Part shown: positions 23,565 through 35,650 of the stretch, piece after piece
How the letters are laid out: each line of letters opens with the position of its first letter
How positions within the stretch are numbered: the stretch's first letter is position 1
DNA from: Linnemannia hyalina
Taxonomy: Eukaryota > Mortierellomycota > Mortierellomycetes > Mortierellales > Mortierellaceae
Assembly: GCA_019671135.1 (NCBI GenBank)
Contig: JAHRHY010000003.1
Coordinates: forward strand, 2,976,001 to 3,040,000
Reading direction: 5' to 3'
DNA: 64,000 nt
Program-made: the position numbers and the translations under genes
The notes under the pieces: model-generated
Database searches by the model: none
Told to the model about the DNA's origin: nothing
What the model saw: the letters and a program-made list of their open reading frames with translations, nothing else

Positions 23565-25907
23565 TCAATACCGAGCACTGGCGCCAGAAGCAGTAGCAGT
23601 CGGTAAATCCTCCGGCTCCGTCTCCGACCCAGCCCCTATCGCATCCGTATCATTCAATTGGTTTCGAGGATTCTGGTTTTGGTTCCAGGACAAGTAAGTA
23701 TGATCACCCAATCGACGTGGCTTGTAGAGATGTCGGGCTGTGAACAAGAGTCCTAGGAAGACGCACAGGACTCCTACGACGACGAATGCGATTCCGAGGA
23801 AGGGGTTTCGCCCGCCCATGAAGGATACTGTGGAAAGGACGATTGACTTTGTACCGCCGTACGTTGATACATTGTAGTCTAACAACGCATCATGGTCATA
23901 GAACGCGTAACTAGTTAGATACTGGTTACATTATCTCTGCCCTTTCCTTCGCACGCACAAAAAAAACCAAAATAAAAGGGAGGAGGAGGGAAGGGGGGGG
24001 ACTTACTCATATCAATGTCGATGGTATAAGTCCCGGCAGCAAGATCCTCATGCTCGTTCTTGGCAAACATCTTTCGAAAATTCGGCAGACCCGAAGCTCG
24101 CATCCAGACCTGGAAATGCTCATCTTTACTAATGTCCAAGGGTGGGTTCGAAGCCGTGTATCCGTTGGGGTATTTCTTTTCCCAGTTGGGTGGAGGGCGG
24201 ATTTGGGAGAGGTCTGGGTGTTGTATGAAGAGGTATTTGGTTTGGTCAACTGTCCATGCGATGCCCTTGTCGGTCATATTGTAGGGCTTGAGGCCAGTTG
24301 TGTTGAATGGGTTCAGTGTGATATCCAGTGTATCTAATTGCGGACAAGGCAACACGCACGAGAGTGTTAGATGCAAAGAGACAAAAAGATGCAAGAAAAA
24401 CACGACAAAACTAACAAAATGGGATTACCGTTGAACATGGAATTGGCGATGAGTCCGCAGGGGTAGATCGGGAATCGAATCTCGCCCTCAGTAACAGTCG
24501 CCATGGGCTCACACCCACCGCCCCTCAGATCCATCGCTGTCCTAAACTCGCCCGAAAGCTGCTTCAGATCCAGCGACTTGATGTACCTCCGATGGTTCTG
24601 GTAGAAATCCGTGAGGCGATAGTACATAAACACGGGGTGCTTCATCGTCACAGGGACATCAAACTTGATCGTGCATCTCGTCGTCGGCCAGGTCGCGTTA
24701 TTGGATGCTCCAACCGCTGGGATGGCCTTGAACTCGGGTGGGTTCCCGTCGCCGGATGAGCTAGGGAAGTTGGACGTGTAGAGGTCGGAGGGGACTTGGA
24801 CATAGTTGGTTCCAGCCTTGTCGCAGTTTGTATAGTCGATCACGATCTCTGCCACCTATTGGATTTTTTTCCAAAGTGAGTGGTGATAATGGTGTGGTAA
24901 ATAAATAGCTGTTCCTTTGTTGGGTTGCATAGATGTGGCTGAGCTGGGCTGTTTCACTCGGCGGGTATATATCCTTCTAGGCTGTCCAGCCCCCAGTTTC
25001 AGTTGTCAGCGACAATCGAAAATTGTCGCAAAAAAAAAAAGGTCGACGACAGCCAACCCTGTCCTGCCCTTTACTACACAGCCTGCTCGGGGATATTTTG
25101 CATAAATCCCAGGCTCTTTGCTGCGAAGAATTCCCGTCCATTGGTCGGCTGTTTTTATCCTGCTGGCTACGTCTACTGCGTAGTCCATTCTCTCGCTCTG
25201 CAGGAGCGGGAGTGGATGCTGCCGCCTTGCTTTGCGTGCTTTTGTGATTACTGCTCTATTCTGTTCTACGATTCGCTTGGCTGCCTTTTGCTTCAATTGC
25301 GCGCAGAAATGACCTGCTTTGCGCATATGCAGCCTATTCGCTCGCTTCTTATCTTTGTCCACACCACCTCACGGGCCAAGCAAAACTAGGCGAAAAAGGG
25401 GGGAACTGCCGTTCTTCCGTCCAGCTGGCTCTGCGCATGATTGTGCGATCCTGTCCCCTGTCCAGTTATCGTCCTGCGCATGCCGTGCCAGATCCTGTAT
25501 AGTTTATCCAGTTTCCCGCTCGGTCGCTTTGCAAACAGTAGTTACGTTAGACTAGCGTCATGGACTTACAGTGTCGCTAGCCCAGAGAAGGAGACCGCCG
25601 AGGGGGGCAAACAGGATGCCGATGATGATAAATGCAGGCAGGACGGATTTGGGTGTCAGGATAGGCTGCCATGCCTTCAGGCGCTGTTGTTTGAACGCCG
25701 TGTCTATTTGTTGTCATAATGCCAGTACATGTTGGTTGTCGTTAATGTGTGAAAAGCAATAAAAGCCTAGTAATCCGGTGATGCACACGCAAATGAGAGT
25801 GCAGTGTAACGGTGTAGAATGTTGCTTGATGTTGGAGAGATGTGTGTTCGCTTACCAGCAGGTTTCCTGCTCTTGACTTGCTCCTTGTCCTTTGCATCGG
25901 GCGACAT
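23565..25907 (-). CDS. CDC50: CDC50/LEM3-family flippase beta subunit
   Basis: Minus-strand exons are 25907-25856, 25703-25570, 24855-24429, 24333 to about 24003, and 23910-23565 (about 429 aa). The N-terminus carries the family block [15 protein letters not shown] followed by membrane helix 1 ([17 protein letters not shown]). A large outer loop follows, with conserved-looking Cys and N-glycosylation sites (NATW, NTTG, NMTD). It ends in [20 protein letters not shown] and helix 2. CDC50 proteins pair with P4-ATPases to export and move phospholipids across late secretory membranes. The exon 4/5 junction is uncertain. The strong donor at 24006 breaks the frame with every nearby acceptor; a weak GT at 24002 restores it and gives a family-like Asn-Tyr. 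Intron 2 is 714 nt, longer than most here. Confidence 0.87.
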
Positions 25908-28900
25908 TCTTCCAGCTTGGTGTCCGTTTTGTGTCCTGGTTTGAGTTTTTTCTTGCTAGGCCGCTCCTGGTCCGTGTTCGTGCGTGCGTACGTTCGTTTA
26001 TGGTCCTGAGGTCGATGGGAGTCGATGGAAGTGAGTGAATGGTGCAGTGAGAGTGTGAATGAGTGTGAGGTGATGGATGAAGAGAAGAGGAAGAGTCAAC
26101 TCCACTATTGACTTTTGCTCCCTTTTTTTTCCTCCTGACACGCACACACAACAATCCACACGCCCAGTAGACAGCCAACGTGCACACAACAACTCCCTCA
26201 GCCTTTGAAATAAAAGTCAGGCTGCTTTAATTTCTTCTAGGCTCATTACCACCGTGTGTATGTATACTCATGGATCTGCATTTGTTTGTTATCATAGAGT
26301 CCTTTGCGAATACACATCCGTAGGCGTGTAGTTGCGGTTGCTGGGATGTTTCCCATAGTAGTTTTTGCTAGGAGAGGACGCGCTCAGGCGAAGCCATCTG
26401 CAGTGATCAGAGACAAATGTGTGCGTGTGTGGTTCGTGTGCTGATCTCTGATCAGTTCAGACAAAGGCTCAGCAAAAATAAAAATAGCGGTGGCAATCTA
26501 CTCCTTCTCCTATCGTTTTCCTCACACGACCAAACAGGCACGCAGGACCTTGGCTGGAACTCCATTCTTCTCTTCTTCCAAACGGCACATTGCCGTTGCT
26601 GTTGTTGGTTTCTCGTCTGTTGTGGTTTATGAAGGCGCAGTTAAACCTGAACTGCAACAGAAAAACAAAGCTCCAGCCCAACCGTCATCGCCTTTGACCC
26701 TGCCACTTGTTGTCACAGCCCACCTTCGCAAAACCCTTCGTTTAGTTTTCGTTCTCGTCCTTCTCACCGTTTGTTTATTTGGTGTCACATAGCAGGGTCA
26801 GTGTCAACGCAGCGGTTTGTTGTTGATCTTAGTTCAATTGCTGGCTTGGATGCAAGCCATGCCAACACTCCAAATGATGTTCCGCACACCCCGCACACCC
26901 CGCTCACCCTCCGCCCCGTGCATTTTTTACAGTTTCTTCTGATGTTGTTGATTCGAATGCTGATGAAGCTTATTAACACATGGGTACGATCTGGGGGGGG
27001 CCGGGTGCAAGGGTCAGTTTATTTTTGTCACTTACTCACTCCAATGCCGAGATGAAAACATTCTTCAACATTAAAAAAGAGGGTATGTACTGTGTATGCA
27101 ATGCTCTAAAAATGGCCTGGCTCCGACTCCCATCCATTTTTTCGAATATGGGCATACACACTCAGAAGGGCTCACTTACACTGTTTTTGCTCCGGGCCCG
27201 CCTCGTTCTTTTTTTTTCTCCCGGCTCAATCATCCTCCGTCCCATTCGTTGGATTGGAATGGGATAGATGGTTTGCTCTATTGTTGATGCTCATTTCCCT
27301 CGTTGTCACTCAAAACTCGCGTGAGGAGGAGCTGGCTTTTTTGGCCTCGAGCCACGGCAGACTAATTCCACCCATGTCCCGATTCCGAAGAGTGAGAGAG
27401 ATGACCAGCTGGTGAGTTGTCCTCCGGGTATGGAAATAGCTTCGGGTATGAGAGCAATTAGTCCGGCGGCTTTTCATAAGAGACAATGCGCTCTCTCTGT
27501 CTGAAGCAAGGTAAGGGTACAGGGCACTGTGTTATCGCGATCTATTCAGACAGCCTACCCATGGGAAAGGGAAAACTAGGAAGGAAGAGGGGAACAAAGT
27601 AAGGGTCGAATCCGAAAAAAAAGGCAACAACAAATAAATCGCAGAAAGTGGCAGGCACCGAATAACCACCAAAAAATAAACACATCAGGAGACCCCCCGC
27701 AAGAAAAAAGAAATCAATCGAGCGCGTACGCTCGCAACCGCGGATGAAGTTTTAGCTGTTAGCCACTGCCCAGGAGAGTTTCCTGTTCGGCATTTTGTCT
27801 AACAAGACAACTCGTTCGTTCACCGGAGTAGGGGTACGTACGTTCAGGTATGTGTTCTTTTGGATCTGGGCCGTTATTGTGGTCAAAAGAAATGAAGGGT
27901 GCGAGTCGGGGAATAATATGTGATGACGGGCTTAGAGTGAGGTCCGCGCAGCCTCAGCCCTGCCCTACATCAATTTACTTCCTTGCACCCCTTAGCCTCT
28001 CCTTGGGCTCTCATACTTTCTTCTTTTTTTCCCGCCTGTGTGTGTGCTCCATGTCAAACGCGATAAACCCTCCTTGGGACCAGAAAACGGGAGTCTTCTT
28101 TATCTTCCTTCTTATGGTATAGAAAAGAAAGAATAGAGGGGCGAGGCGAAGGGAATAGGCTAAATTGTATACACAGCAATGATGTGGCAGAGAGATGTTA
28201 TTTCTTTTTTAGTTCCGCGGGCTGGACTAGGCTTGGTGTTTGTTGGTTTTTGGTTGGTTCGTTGGTGTAATGGTGTAATGAGGTCGTGTGCGTTTTATTT
28301 TTGTTTGGTCGTGTGCATATGCGCATGCGTGTGCGCTTTGGAATTTTTCTTTCTTGTTGGTCGTGTGAGTGAGAAGGGTTTGTGTGGAGCACAGGGTTTG
28401 TTGCATACCGCTGCACAGTCGCTTTTCTTCTAGCTCTTTTCGTACTCGCCTGACCGACAAATGGCGGACATACGTACACACAAGAGAAACGGCATTCGCG
28501 AACAATGCGAAGACGTTCATGCTCTTTTTCTGGTTGATGAAAAGAGAGGGTCGAGAGAGAGAGACAAATGAGGAAAGGGGTGGGGTGGAAGACTCCAATT
28601 TCAGATTAGAAATGCTGTTGATCGAACCACCTCACACGAGCAGAAAATATCTTTATTAAACAGGTTATTCCTTTTGCCGATTCGTCCGGAAAGGAGATAG
28701 AGACTGAATAGGTGTGAGTAAGCGAAACCGAGAATTTAACAGAAAAGAGACATAACGAGTGCTATGTTTCCTGTAGAGGACATTTTGATCCACAAGGATT
28801 TTGCCCTCTCAATACCCAGATCCAGACCGACCTTTGTTGATATTGGTTGGTGTATATTCTTCCTCCACGCTCCTTGCTCATTATCTTCCCGCTACACACC

Positions 28901-31900
28901 GCCACGCCTAATTGAATAAAATGAGCAAAAACGAGGGAGACGAAGAGGAGGTGTGTGGACAATGGGGTGAAGAAGGAAGACTCTCGTATCACCCTGTAGG
29001 ACGATTTCTAATGGAATCGAGAAGGAGGATCAACGCTTGTTTTTTGTTTGTGTTAGGGTCAATGGCCTTGCACTTAATCCCTGCTTGCACTGCCCCTGCC
29101 GTTTGCTCTCTTTTTTTCTTTTTTTTTTTTTTTGGCTGCGCGGAAGATAGACGAGCCAGATGGCAGGTACTATGTCTGCGATACGATATCTATTGCAAGG
29201 TGGGACAACAAACATACCTTTCTGTGCCGTTTACAAAGAGAGGTGTCAAAAGTGTCGCCTGGTGCTTTTGAAGCTCTCCCTCTCGTGTCCAACTTTCAAC
29301 CTCCACCACTGCCCTGAAGATAAAAATAACAAAAACAAGTTTTTAATATCATTTGAGTTCTTTCTTGGTGCCAAGTTCGGTCGTCGTTTAAATTAGACAT
29401 ATTGAATGAACCAAAAAGTAGGCCAGGTCGAGCGCCTTTTTTTTGAGTTAAAAGCTTCCAGGTAACGATACCTTTTCTTTGGGAATGCGAAATGAAAAGA
29501 AGGAAAGAGCTGATCCAAGGGCCAAATGGCAACAAGAAGACTGAAAGAAATGAATGAGGTGAACAACATCAGCATCAACAAAGACAAGAAGGGTTTGCAT
29601 CTCCGATGCTGATGTGTGTGCAGTACAGGACAGCATCAGCGATGCTGCCTCGAGTCTTCAGATAGTGATAATAAGCGGGATGCGGCAAGAGTGCGAGAGT
29701 CAGACCGCGCAATTCAATGGCAATTGAATAATAGAAGAAACGGTGTTTGTTTAAGCCTGTGTCTTTGTTGTCTTTGCTTTTGCCCTTTCCTTCTTTCGTC
29801 GTCAATTGCAAAGCGCTTTTAATACTCTATCGGCACCCGCTCTTTTCTCTTCTTTCTTTTTCTTTCTCTTTATCCTTCTCGCTTTCCTCCTTCAACCCAA
29901 CAACCCTACACCCTTGCCCTTGACTGGCGCACCTTTCTCATCCACCCAGCATCATCGCATTTGCATACCTAATTGATACACCTTCGTGCCTCTCCTTCAC
30001 CCCACAACACCCTGCTTGCCTGACCATACCGCCTTCTTGACCCATCTTTCCTTCCTTCCTTCCTTCTTACCCTCCTTCACGCCCACTGCGTCGGCATCAC
30101 ATAAACACACGCCCATCCTTCTTCGCCTTTCCAATTAGACTGTGAACAGTCGACCCGAACCAACGCCTTTTTTTCTTTGTTCAAACCTAATACAAAACAC
30201 CAACAACAAACAATACAGGTAAATTTATTAGCAACGCCCATTTCTGTCTTAGGTCTCTTTTCATTCTCTTTCTTTATTTATCTACTTGGTAATGCCTTTT
30301 TTTTACGTTCGCGCCCCTCCTGTCACTTGGGTTACATCCGGGGGTCTCACTTTCACCCGATCGGCGCAGGGTGTTGTCGTGTGTGTATGATTGTTTTGGG
30401 AACCCATGGACACCACCACCTCACCTGAACCTGGACCTAGGCATTGCATTTCATGTTCCTGGCGCTGACTTCCTGACATGGCTGGCTGAGCTCGCGATAA
30501 AAATAATTATCTCAATTCAATCCCACATCCATCTCAGACAGTTTTACTTTGTTGCGTCCGTTGCACTGTTCAATACCGCTTCTCCCCTCTTTTTCCTTTC
30601 CTTCCCTTTTCTACTGCTTCTGCTGACGAGATGTTTAGTCGTGTGCGTATCTTGGTGTTTATATTGAGACAGAGAATTGAAAAAGGAGTAAGTAGAAAAA
30701 AAAAAGGGACCATGGGACACAGGACAAGACAAGGCAAGACAGAGACGAAGGGGGGGAATGACAAAGGAGAGCTGAAAGAGAAAGAGGTCGAGGGTAAAAA
30801 AAGAAAAAAAGTGACCTTACATCGTTCGTGTCCTTTCTACCTGCGGTGGTGGTGCAATGGAGACTACTTGCGATCCATAACATCACACGACCAAAAAGCA
30901 CATTAGTGTAGCAGTTGCAGCAACAACATTGGCAGCTGCAGACACTCACACTAGCAGGCTAAACAAATTCCGAGGATGTGTTCACGCCATCCTCACCCTT
31001 TTGACCTGCTTTATTTATCCCCTTGCCCCTTCTTCTCTCTCCTCCTTTTCGTTCTTTTTTTGGCTGTCTTTTCCTGGGTTGCACTTCTTGTATGTGTTCA
31101 AAAGAGGGGGGAATTGAAAGAGAAGATACTCTCAATCGCGTGGTGCATATTTTCTTTTAGTTTTTGTTCTATTCTTTCCATCGTGTCTATTTCTGCACTT
31201 CAGTTGCCCCTGCTACTCGTGTACCCTTGTTTAAGCTGCTGCACAAGCAACAACGCAAACAAAGAATGCCATCTATTATATCTCCAGACAAACAGACCAA
31301 TTCTTTTTTATCTTTCTTCCTGGTCCTTGTCCTTGCTGTTACATTACATACACACACCCACACCCTAACCAGGCAACGAGACATGGATGGAGGCTGTTTA
31401 AAAATATATTTCATACCCAAAGACAGACTTTTTTTTTCTCCCTCTTCCTGTGTCCAGCGGGGGCTCTCGAACTCTTTTTCTTTTCTCTGTCTGTCTTTCA
31501 TTCGCACTCTGTTTATACTGTTTCCTGGGCCACTGAACCTATAAGTGGACTTAAACACTATTACGCTGTGGGTATATGTCCCATATGCATCCCATGGCCC
31601 TCAGCACCGTTTGGGACAATTGAACTCGTCTTACTCCTTTGCTTTATGTGGCGATTAACTAACCCTCGTCTCTTCTTTTCTCTTTCTTTTCTTTCTCTCT
31701 CTCTTTTCTTTCTCTCTCTCTTCTCTCTTCTCTTTCTCTTTCTCTCTCTCTCTTCTCGCTCTCTCTTCTCTCTTTCTTTTCTTTTCTTCTCTTCTCTTCA
31801 CTCTCTTTTATCTCCTCGCCCCTCATTTCCATTCTTCAATCATTTCCTCCACTCCTCGCCTTCTATACCTCCCTACTTCCTCTCTTACTTCATACCCCTC

Positions 31901-31955
31901 ACCAGACTAATAGACTAGCACCTCACACGACCAACAACACCATATATCCGACAAG
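25908..31955. other. Six-kilobase gene-poor region
   Basis: No open frame here has coding-like composition or a recognisable domain. It contains an inverted-repeat cluster (29568-29647). The DNA from about 29840 to 30215 looks like a transcribed leader, with CT-rich tracts and then CA-rich sequence ending in a good donor (ACAG/GTAAAT near 30217). It could be a distal 5' UTR exon of VTC4, but that is inference. Confidence 0.45.
31660..31905 (+). promoter_or_regulatory. TC-repeat pyrimidine tract upstream of VTC4
   Basis: A long TTTCTC/TC microsatellite-like tract lies 50 to 300 bases before the VTC4 start at 31956. Position and composition match the pyrimidine tracts before other genes in the window, so a core promoter or leader role is likely. 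Confidence 0.4.
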
Positions 31956-34900
31956 ATGAAGTTTGGAGACCACTTGCGCCAATACTCCCAGCCAGAATGG
32001 TCCTTCAACTATATCACATATGACGAACTCAAATCCGTCCTCAAGCTCCGTACCTCATCAGGTCTCTGGAACGAGACGGACGAGGGCTACTTTGTCGAGA
32101 TGCTCGAGCGTGAGCTGGAGAAGATCCACAGCTTTCAGACCGTCAAGATTGGCGAGATCCACCGAAAGCTCAAATACTACAACGCCCAGGCCCAGGACTT
32201 CAAGAAGAACGGCGCCGAGGAAGAGACTTGGGCTGCACTCGAAATGGAGATCTACCGAGTCATTGCCGAGATCGATGTCCTCGCCAAGTACACCCGCCTC
32301 AACTATACCGGTTTCCTCAAGATTGTTAAGAAGCACGACGTAAGTCCCTCCCCCTCTTTCTCTCTTACATCTTTCTTCCTCCTTTGTCTTCTCTTCAATT
32401 CCCCTTCCCCTTCCCTTGCCTTGCCTTCCCGTCAATCTTCATACCAGGATCATTGTCAATTGCAGCACCCTTCGTCTTTTCCTTCTCCCCTCCTTCTCTC
32501 TTGACTTTCTCTATGATTATTACCCAAATTTTTTTCAGGCACCACACGTCCTGACAAAAATGAGGAGAGGCTGAGGCGGGACAGGGGCAGACAGACACCA
32601 CACCAATCGAGATGACAAACGGAAATTCCTCCCAACGCACACTTCTTCTATCCTGCAAACTTGGACTCAACCATGAGCCCTCTTATTCTTTTCTGCTTTT
32701 CTCATCCTCCACAAACTCACAAACATACAAACGCACACGACAACAAAGTAATTCCTCCGCCCCGCCCGTCCCTCCCAGCCCTCCTGTTTATTGTTTTTGT
32801 TGCTTTGTTGGCTGTACACATCGATTGGTGTGCAATCCTCCATTTGGACCAGAACTTTTTTTTTCGGCTCCACATGCGATTTTTATTACCATCTGGGCTC
32901 TCTTTGCACCTTCCTGTCCTTCCTACCCTTCCTTCATTGCCCCCCTCTCTTTGTCTCTTCTCTTCTGTCTTGTGTCCAATCCATTCCCCTCCCACACACC
33001 ACACGACCTAACTGAAAACCTTGCCCAGCAAAAGTACAAAACTATATTCATTTTTCGATCCCCCGCACGAAGACAATAACGCCATGTCATTCGGGACAGC
33101 AACCTTTTGAACCATCCAACCCAAAACACAATGCCAATCAACCATGAAATCAAAGAAAGACAAAACGTCCTATGATATTAATACAATTACTTATTTTTAT
33201 TACCATCTGATAACAATAGAAACAAACAGGATGGATGTTGAAGACCATCTTCCATGTCCGTCTGAACAGCAAGCCCTTCCACAAGGAAAGCTACGACGCC
33301 ATCATTGTCCGCCTCTCGTCGATCTACCACACTGTCACCCTCCGCGGACAGAAGCACACAGGAGACGAGAAGTTTGCCAACTGGGGGTCGAGCGCCTTTG
33401 TCCGTGACACCACCAAGTACTGGATCCACCCCGACAACATCACTGAGGTCAAGCTCGTCATCATGAAGCACCTCCCCGTCCTTCTCTTCAACACCAAGAA
33501 GGAGTTTGAGGAGAACGACGCGGCCATCTCCTCCGTCTATGTCGATAACGAGGAGTTTGAGTGCTACCAGGGACGTCTTGAGAAGTCGGATATGGCCCAG
33601 GCTATTCGTATTCGGTAAGGCTTATTTTCTGATTTGTTGCTCAATGGTTGTTTCTCTTTTATTTATTTTTTGCTGGACTGTTGCGTATATATAACGGTGT
33701 CTAACCTTTCTTGTATCTCCCTTTTATATGTAATTTCAATCGCCGTTTCGGTCACCAATGCAGCTGGTATGGACCAGAGCCTACCGATAACGGACAGTGC
33801 TTCTTGGAGCGCAAGGTCCATCGTGAAAAATGGACTGGCGAGCAGAGTGTCAAGGAACGTTTCCCCATCAAGACAAAGTACATCAACCCATATCTCGAGG
33901 GCGCCTACACCATGGATGTCAAATTCGCTAAGCTCTTGACGCGCGGCCAAAAGTCGGTCAAGGATGTCGAGCTCATGCAAAAGCTCGCTAACGATGTTCA
34001 GACCAGCATTGTCGGTAAGAAGATGCGCCCCGCCATCCGCGCCTTCTACCGCCGTACTGCTTTCCAGCTGCAGAACGATGCCCGTGTCCGTATCTCGCTG
34101 GATACCGAGTTGGCCCTGATTCGTGAGGATGACTATGGACGTATCCGTGCTGGCAAGAACTGGAAGCGTGAGGATATCGGTATCGACTGGCCCTTCCGTC
34201 AGCTCCCCGCCGAGGATGTCACCCGTTTCCCCTACGCCGTCTTGGAGGTCAAGCTCCAGACCCACCACGGACAGGAGCCTCCAGCGTGGATTGTCGAACT
34301 CATCAACTCGCACTTGGTCGAGTCCTGCCCCCGTTTCTCCAAGTACATTCACGGTGTCGCCACCTTGCTTGAAGACAAGATTCAGATCCTCCCCTTCTGG
34401 CTGCCAACCATGGACCAGGATATTCGCAAGGCCCCCAACACCGACTTTGGTCTGACCGGTTTCTTGCCTCGCCAATGGCCCGTCGGCACCCCCACAGCTG
34501 GTCTCCCCCCCCCAGTTCCCCAACGGCCACTTCTTATCGGTGCCCCCGGAATGGCTCTTGTCGAGGGCAGTGGACCCAAGACTCTCTCCGAGTTCGAACC
34601 CAAGAAGCCCAAGCTGATGGACAAGGCAACATACCAAGCCAAGATGCTCGAGAAGAACGCCGCCAACAACAATCGCCGGTCACCACCCAACAACACCTCC
34701 AACCCCTACAGCCAATCCAGCGGAGCCTCCTCAAACGTCTCCCATCCCTTGGTCGACCAAGGCCCCGTTACCCCCAACAGGGGGCCCATCGTCGGACAGC
34801 CCGTGCGCCCATGGCTCGATAACCGCGACTCTAGGTCCTCATTGGCTCCTTCGGAATACACAGCCTTGGCACCAGGACTGACAGAGAAGACGCCCCCCAT

Positions 34901-35473
34901 CAACAGCAACGCCGGTGTCTTGCGCAAGAAGTCGACCATCCGTCGCAAGCGGCCAGCACCTTCAGCGGTCGGTGGAGCTGGTGGACCCGAGAGAGCTGGC
35001 TCTGTCAAGCGTGGTGCTGGAACTGTCCGCATGGAGCCCAAGGTCTTCTTCGCCAACGAGCGTACCTTCCTCAACTGGCTCCAATTCACCGTCCTCCTCG
35101 GAACTGTAAGTCCCTCCTTCCCCTTTACTTTTTTCCTTCATGTCTTTTGTGCAGCTTGTTCCAACGGATTCTAACCCATCTCTCCCCTTGTTTTCTCCTA
35201 CAGATCGCCTTGACACTCCTCAACTTTGGTGACAAAATGTCCCGCATCTCGGGAGCAGTCCTGACAGTGATCACCCTCCTGGCCATGGTCTACGCCCTCG
35301 GAATCTTCCACATCCGTCTCTCCAACATCCTCTCCCTCAAAGCCAACCGCCAATTTCACGACCGTATCGGACCCACCGTCCTCTGTGTCTTCCTCTTTGG
35401 TGGATACTTCCTCAACTTTTACACAAAGTTCATCTCCTCATCGTCGACCACTACTAACGGTACTGCAGCATAA
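31956..35473 (+). CDS. VTC4: Vacuolar transporter chaperone 4, polyphosphate polymerase
   Basis: Exons are 31956-32339, 33220-33614, 33764-35105 and 35204-35473 (796 aa; yeast Vtc4 is 721). Residues 1-128 are an SPX domain ([11 protein letters not shown] start; [14 protein letters not shown] end), which senses inositol pyrophosphates. Exon 2 begins [15 protein letters not shown], so the upstream of two tandem acceptors (33219 rather than 33229) must be used to keep frame and family sequence. The catalytic tunnel domain has [25 protein letters not shown], the segment RKNWKRED-like around 34150, and [13 protein letters not shown] disordered Pro/Ser linker precedes [17 protein letters not shown] and three C-terminal membrane helices. 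Vtc4 makes polyphosphate from ATP and passes it into the vacuole as part of the VTC complex. Confidence 0.95.
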
Positions 35474-35650
35474 TAAGAAGTGGCGCTTATTTTTTTTAGT
35501 TTTTAGTTCTTAGTTCTTTTTACAGTACACTTGTCATTTACATTACACATAGCTAGTTTTCCTTCCTTTTTGTTCTTCACCTTTGGGTTTCTTTTTGAAG
35601 CATTTTGTTTAAATCATTTAATACAAAAAAACACACGATTTCATTCAAAC

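Noticed and set aside
25006..25362. 118-codon open frame inside CDC50 intron 2
   Set aside because: No motif, no start context, and it lies wholly within an intron defined by strong flanking exons; kept only as an intron-length note.
33144..33407. Plus-strand open frame overlapping VTC4 exon 2
   Set aside because: Out of frame with the conserved VTC sequence; it arises from using the wrong phase of exon 2.
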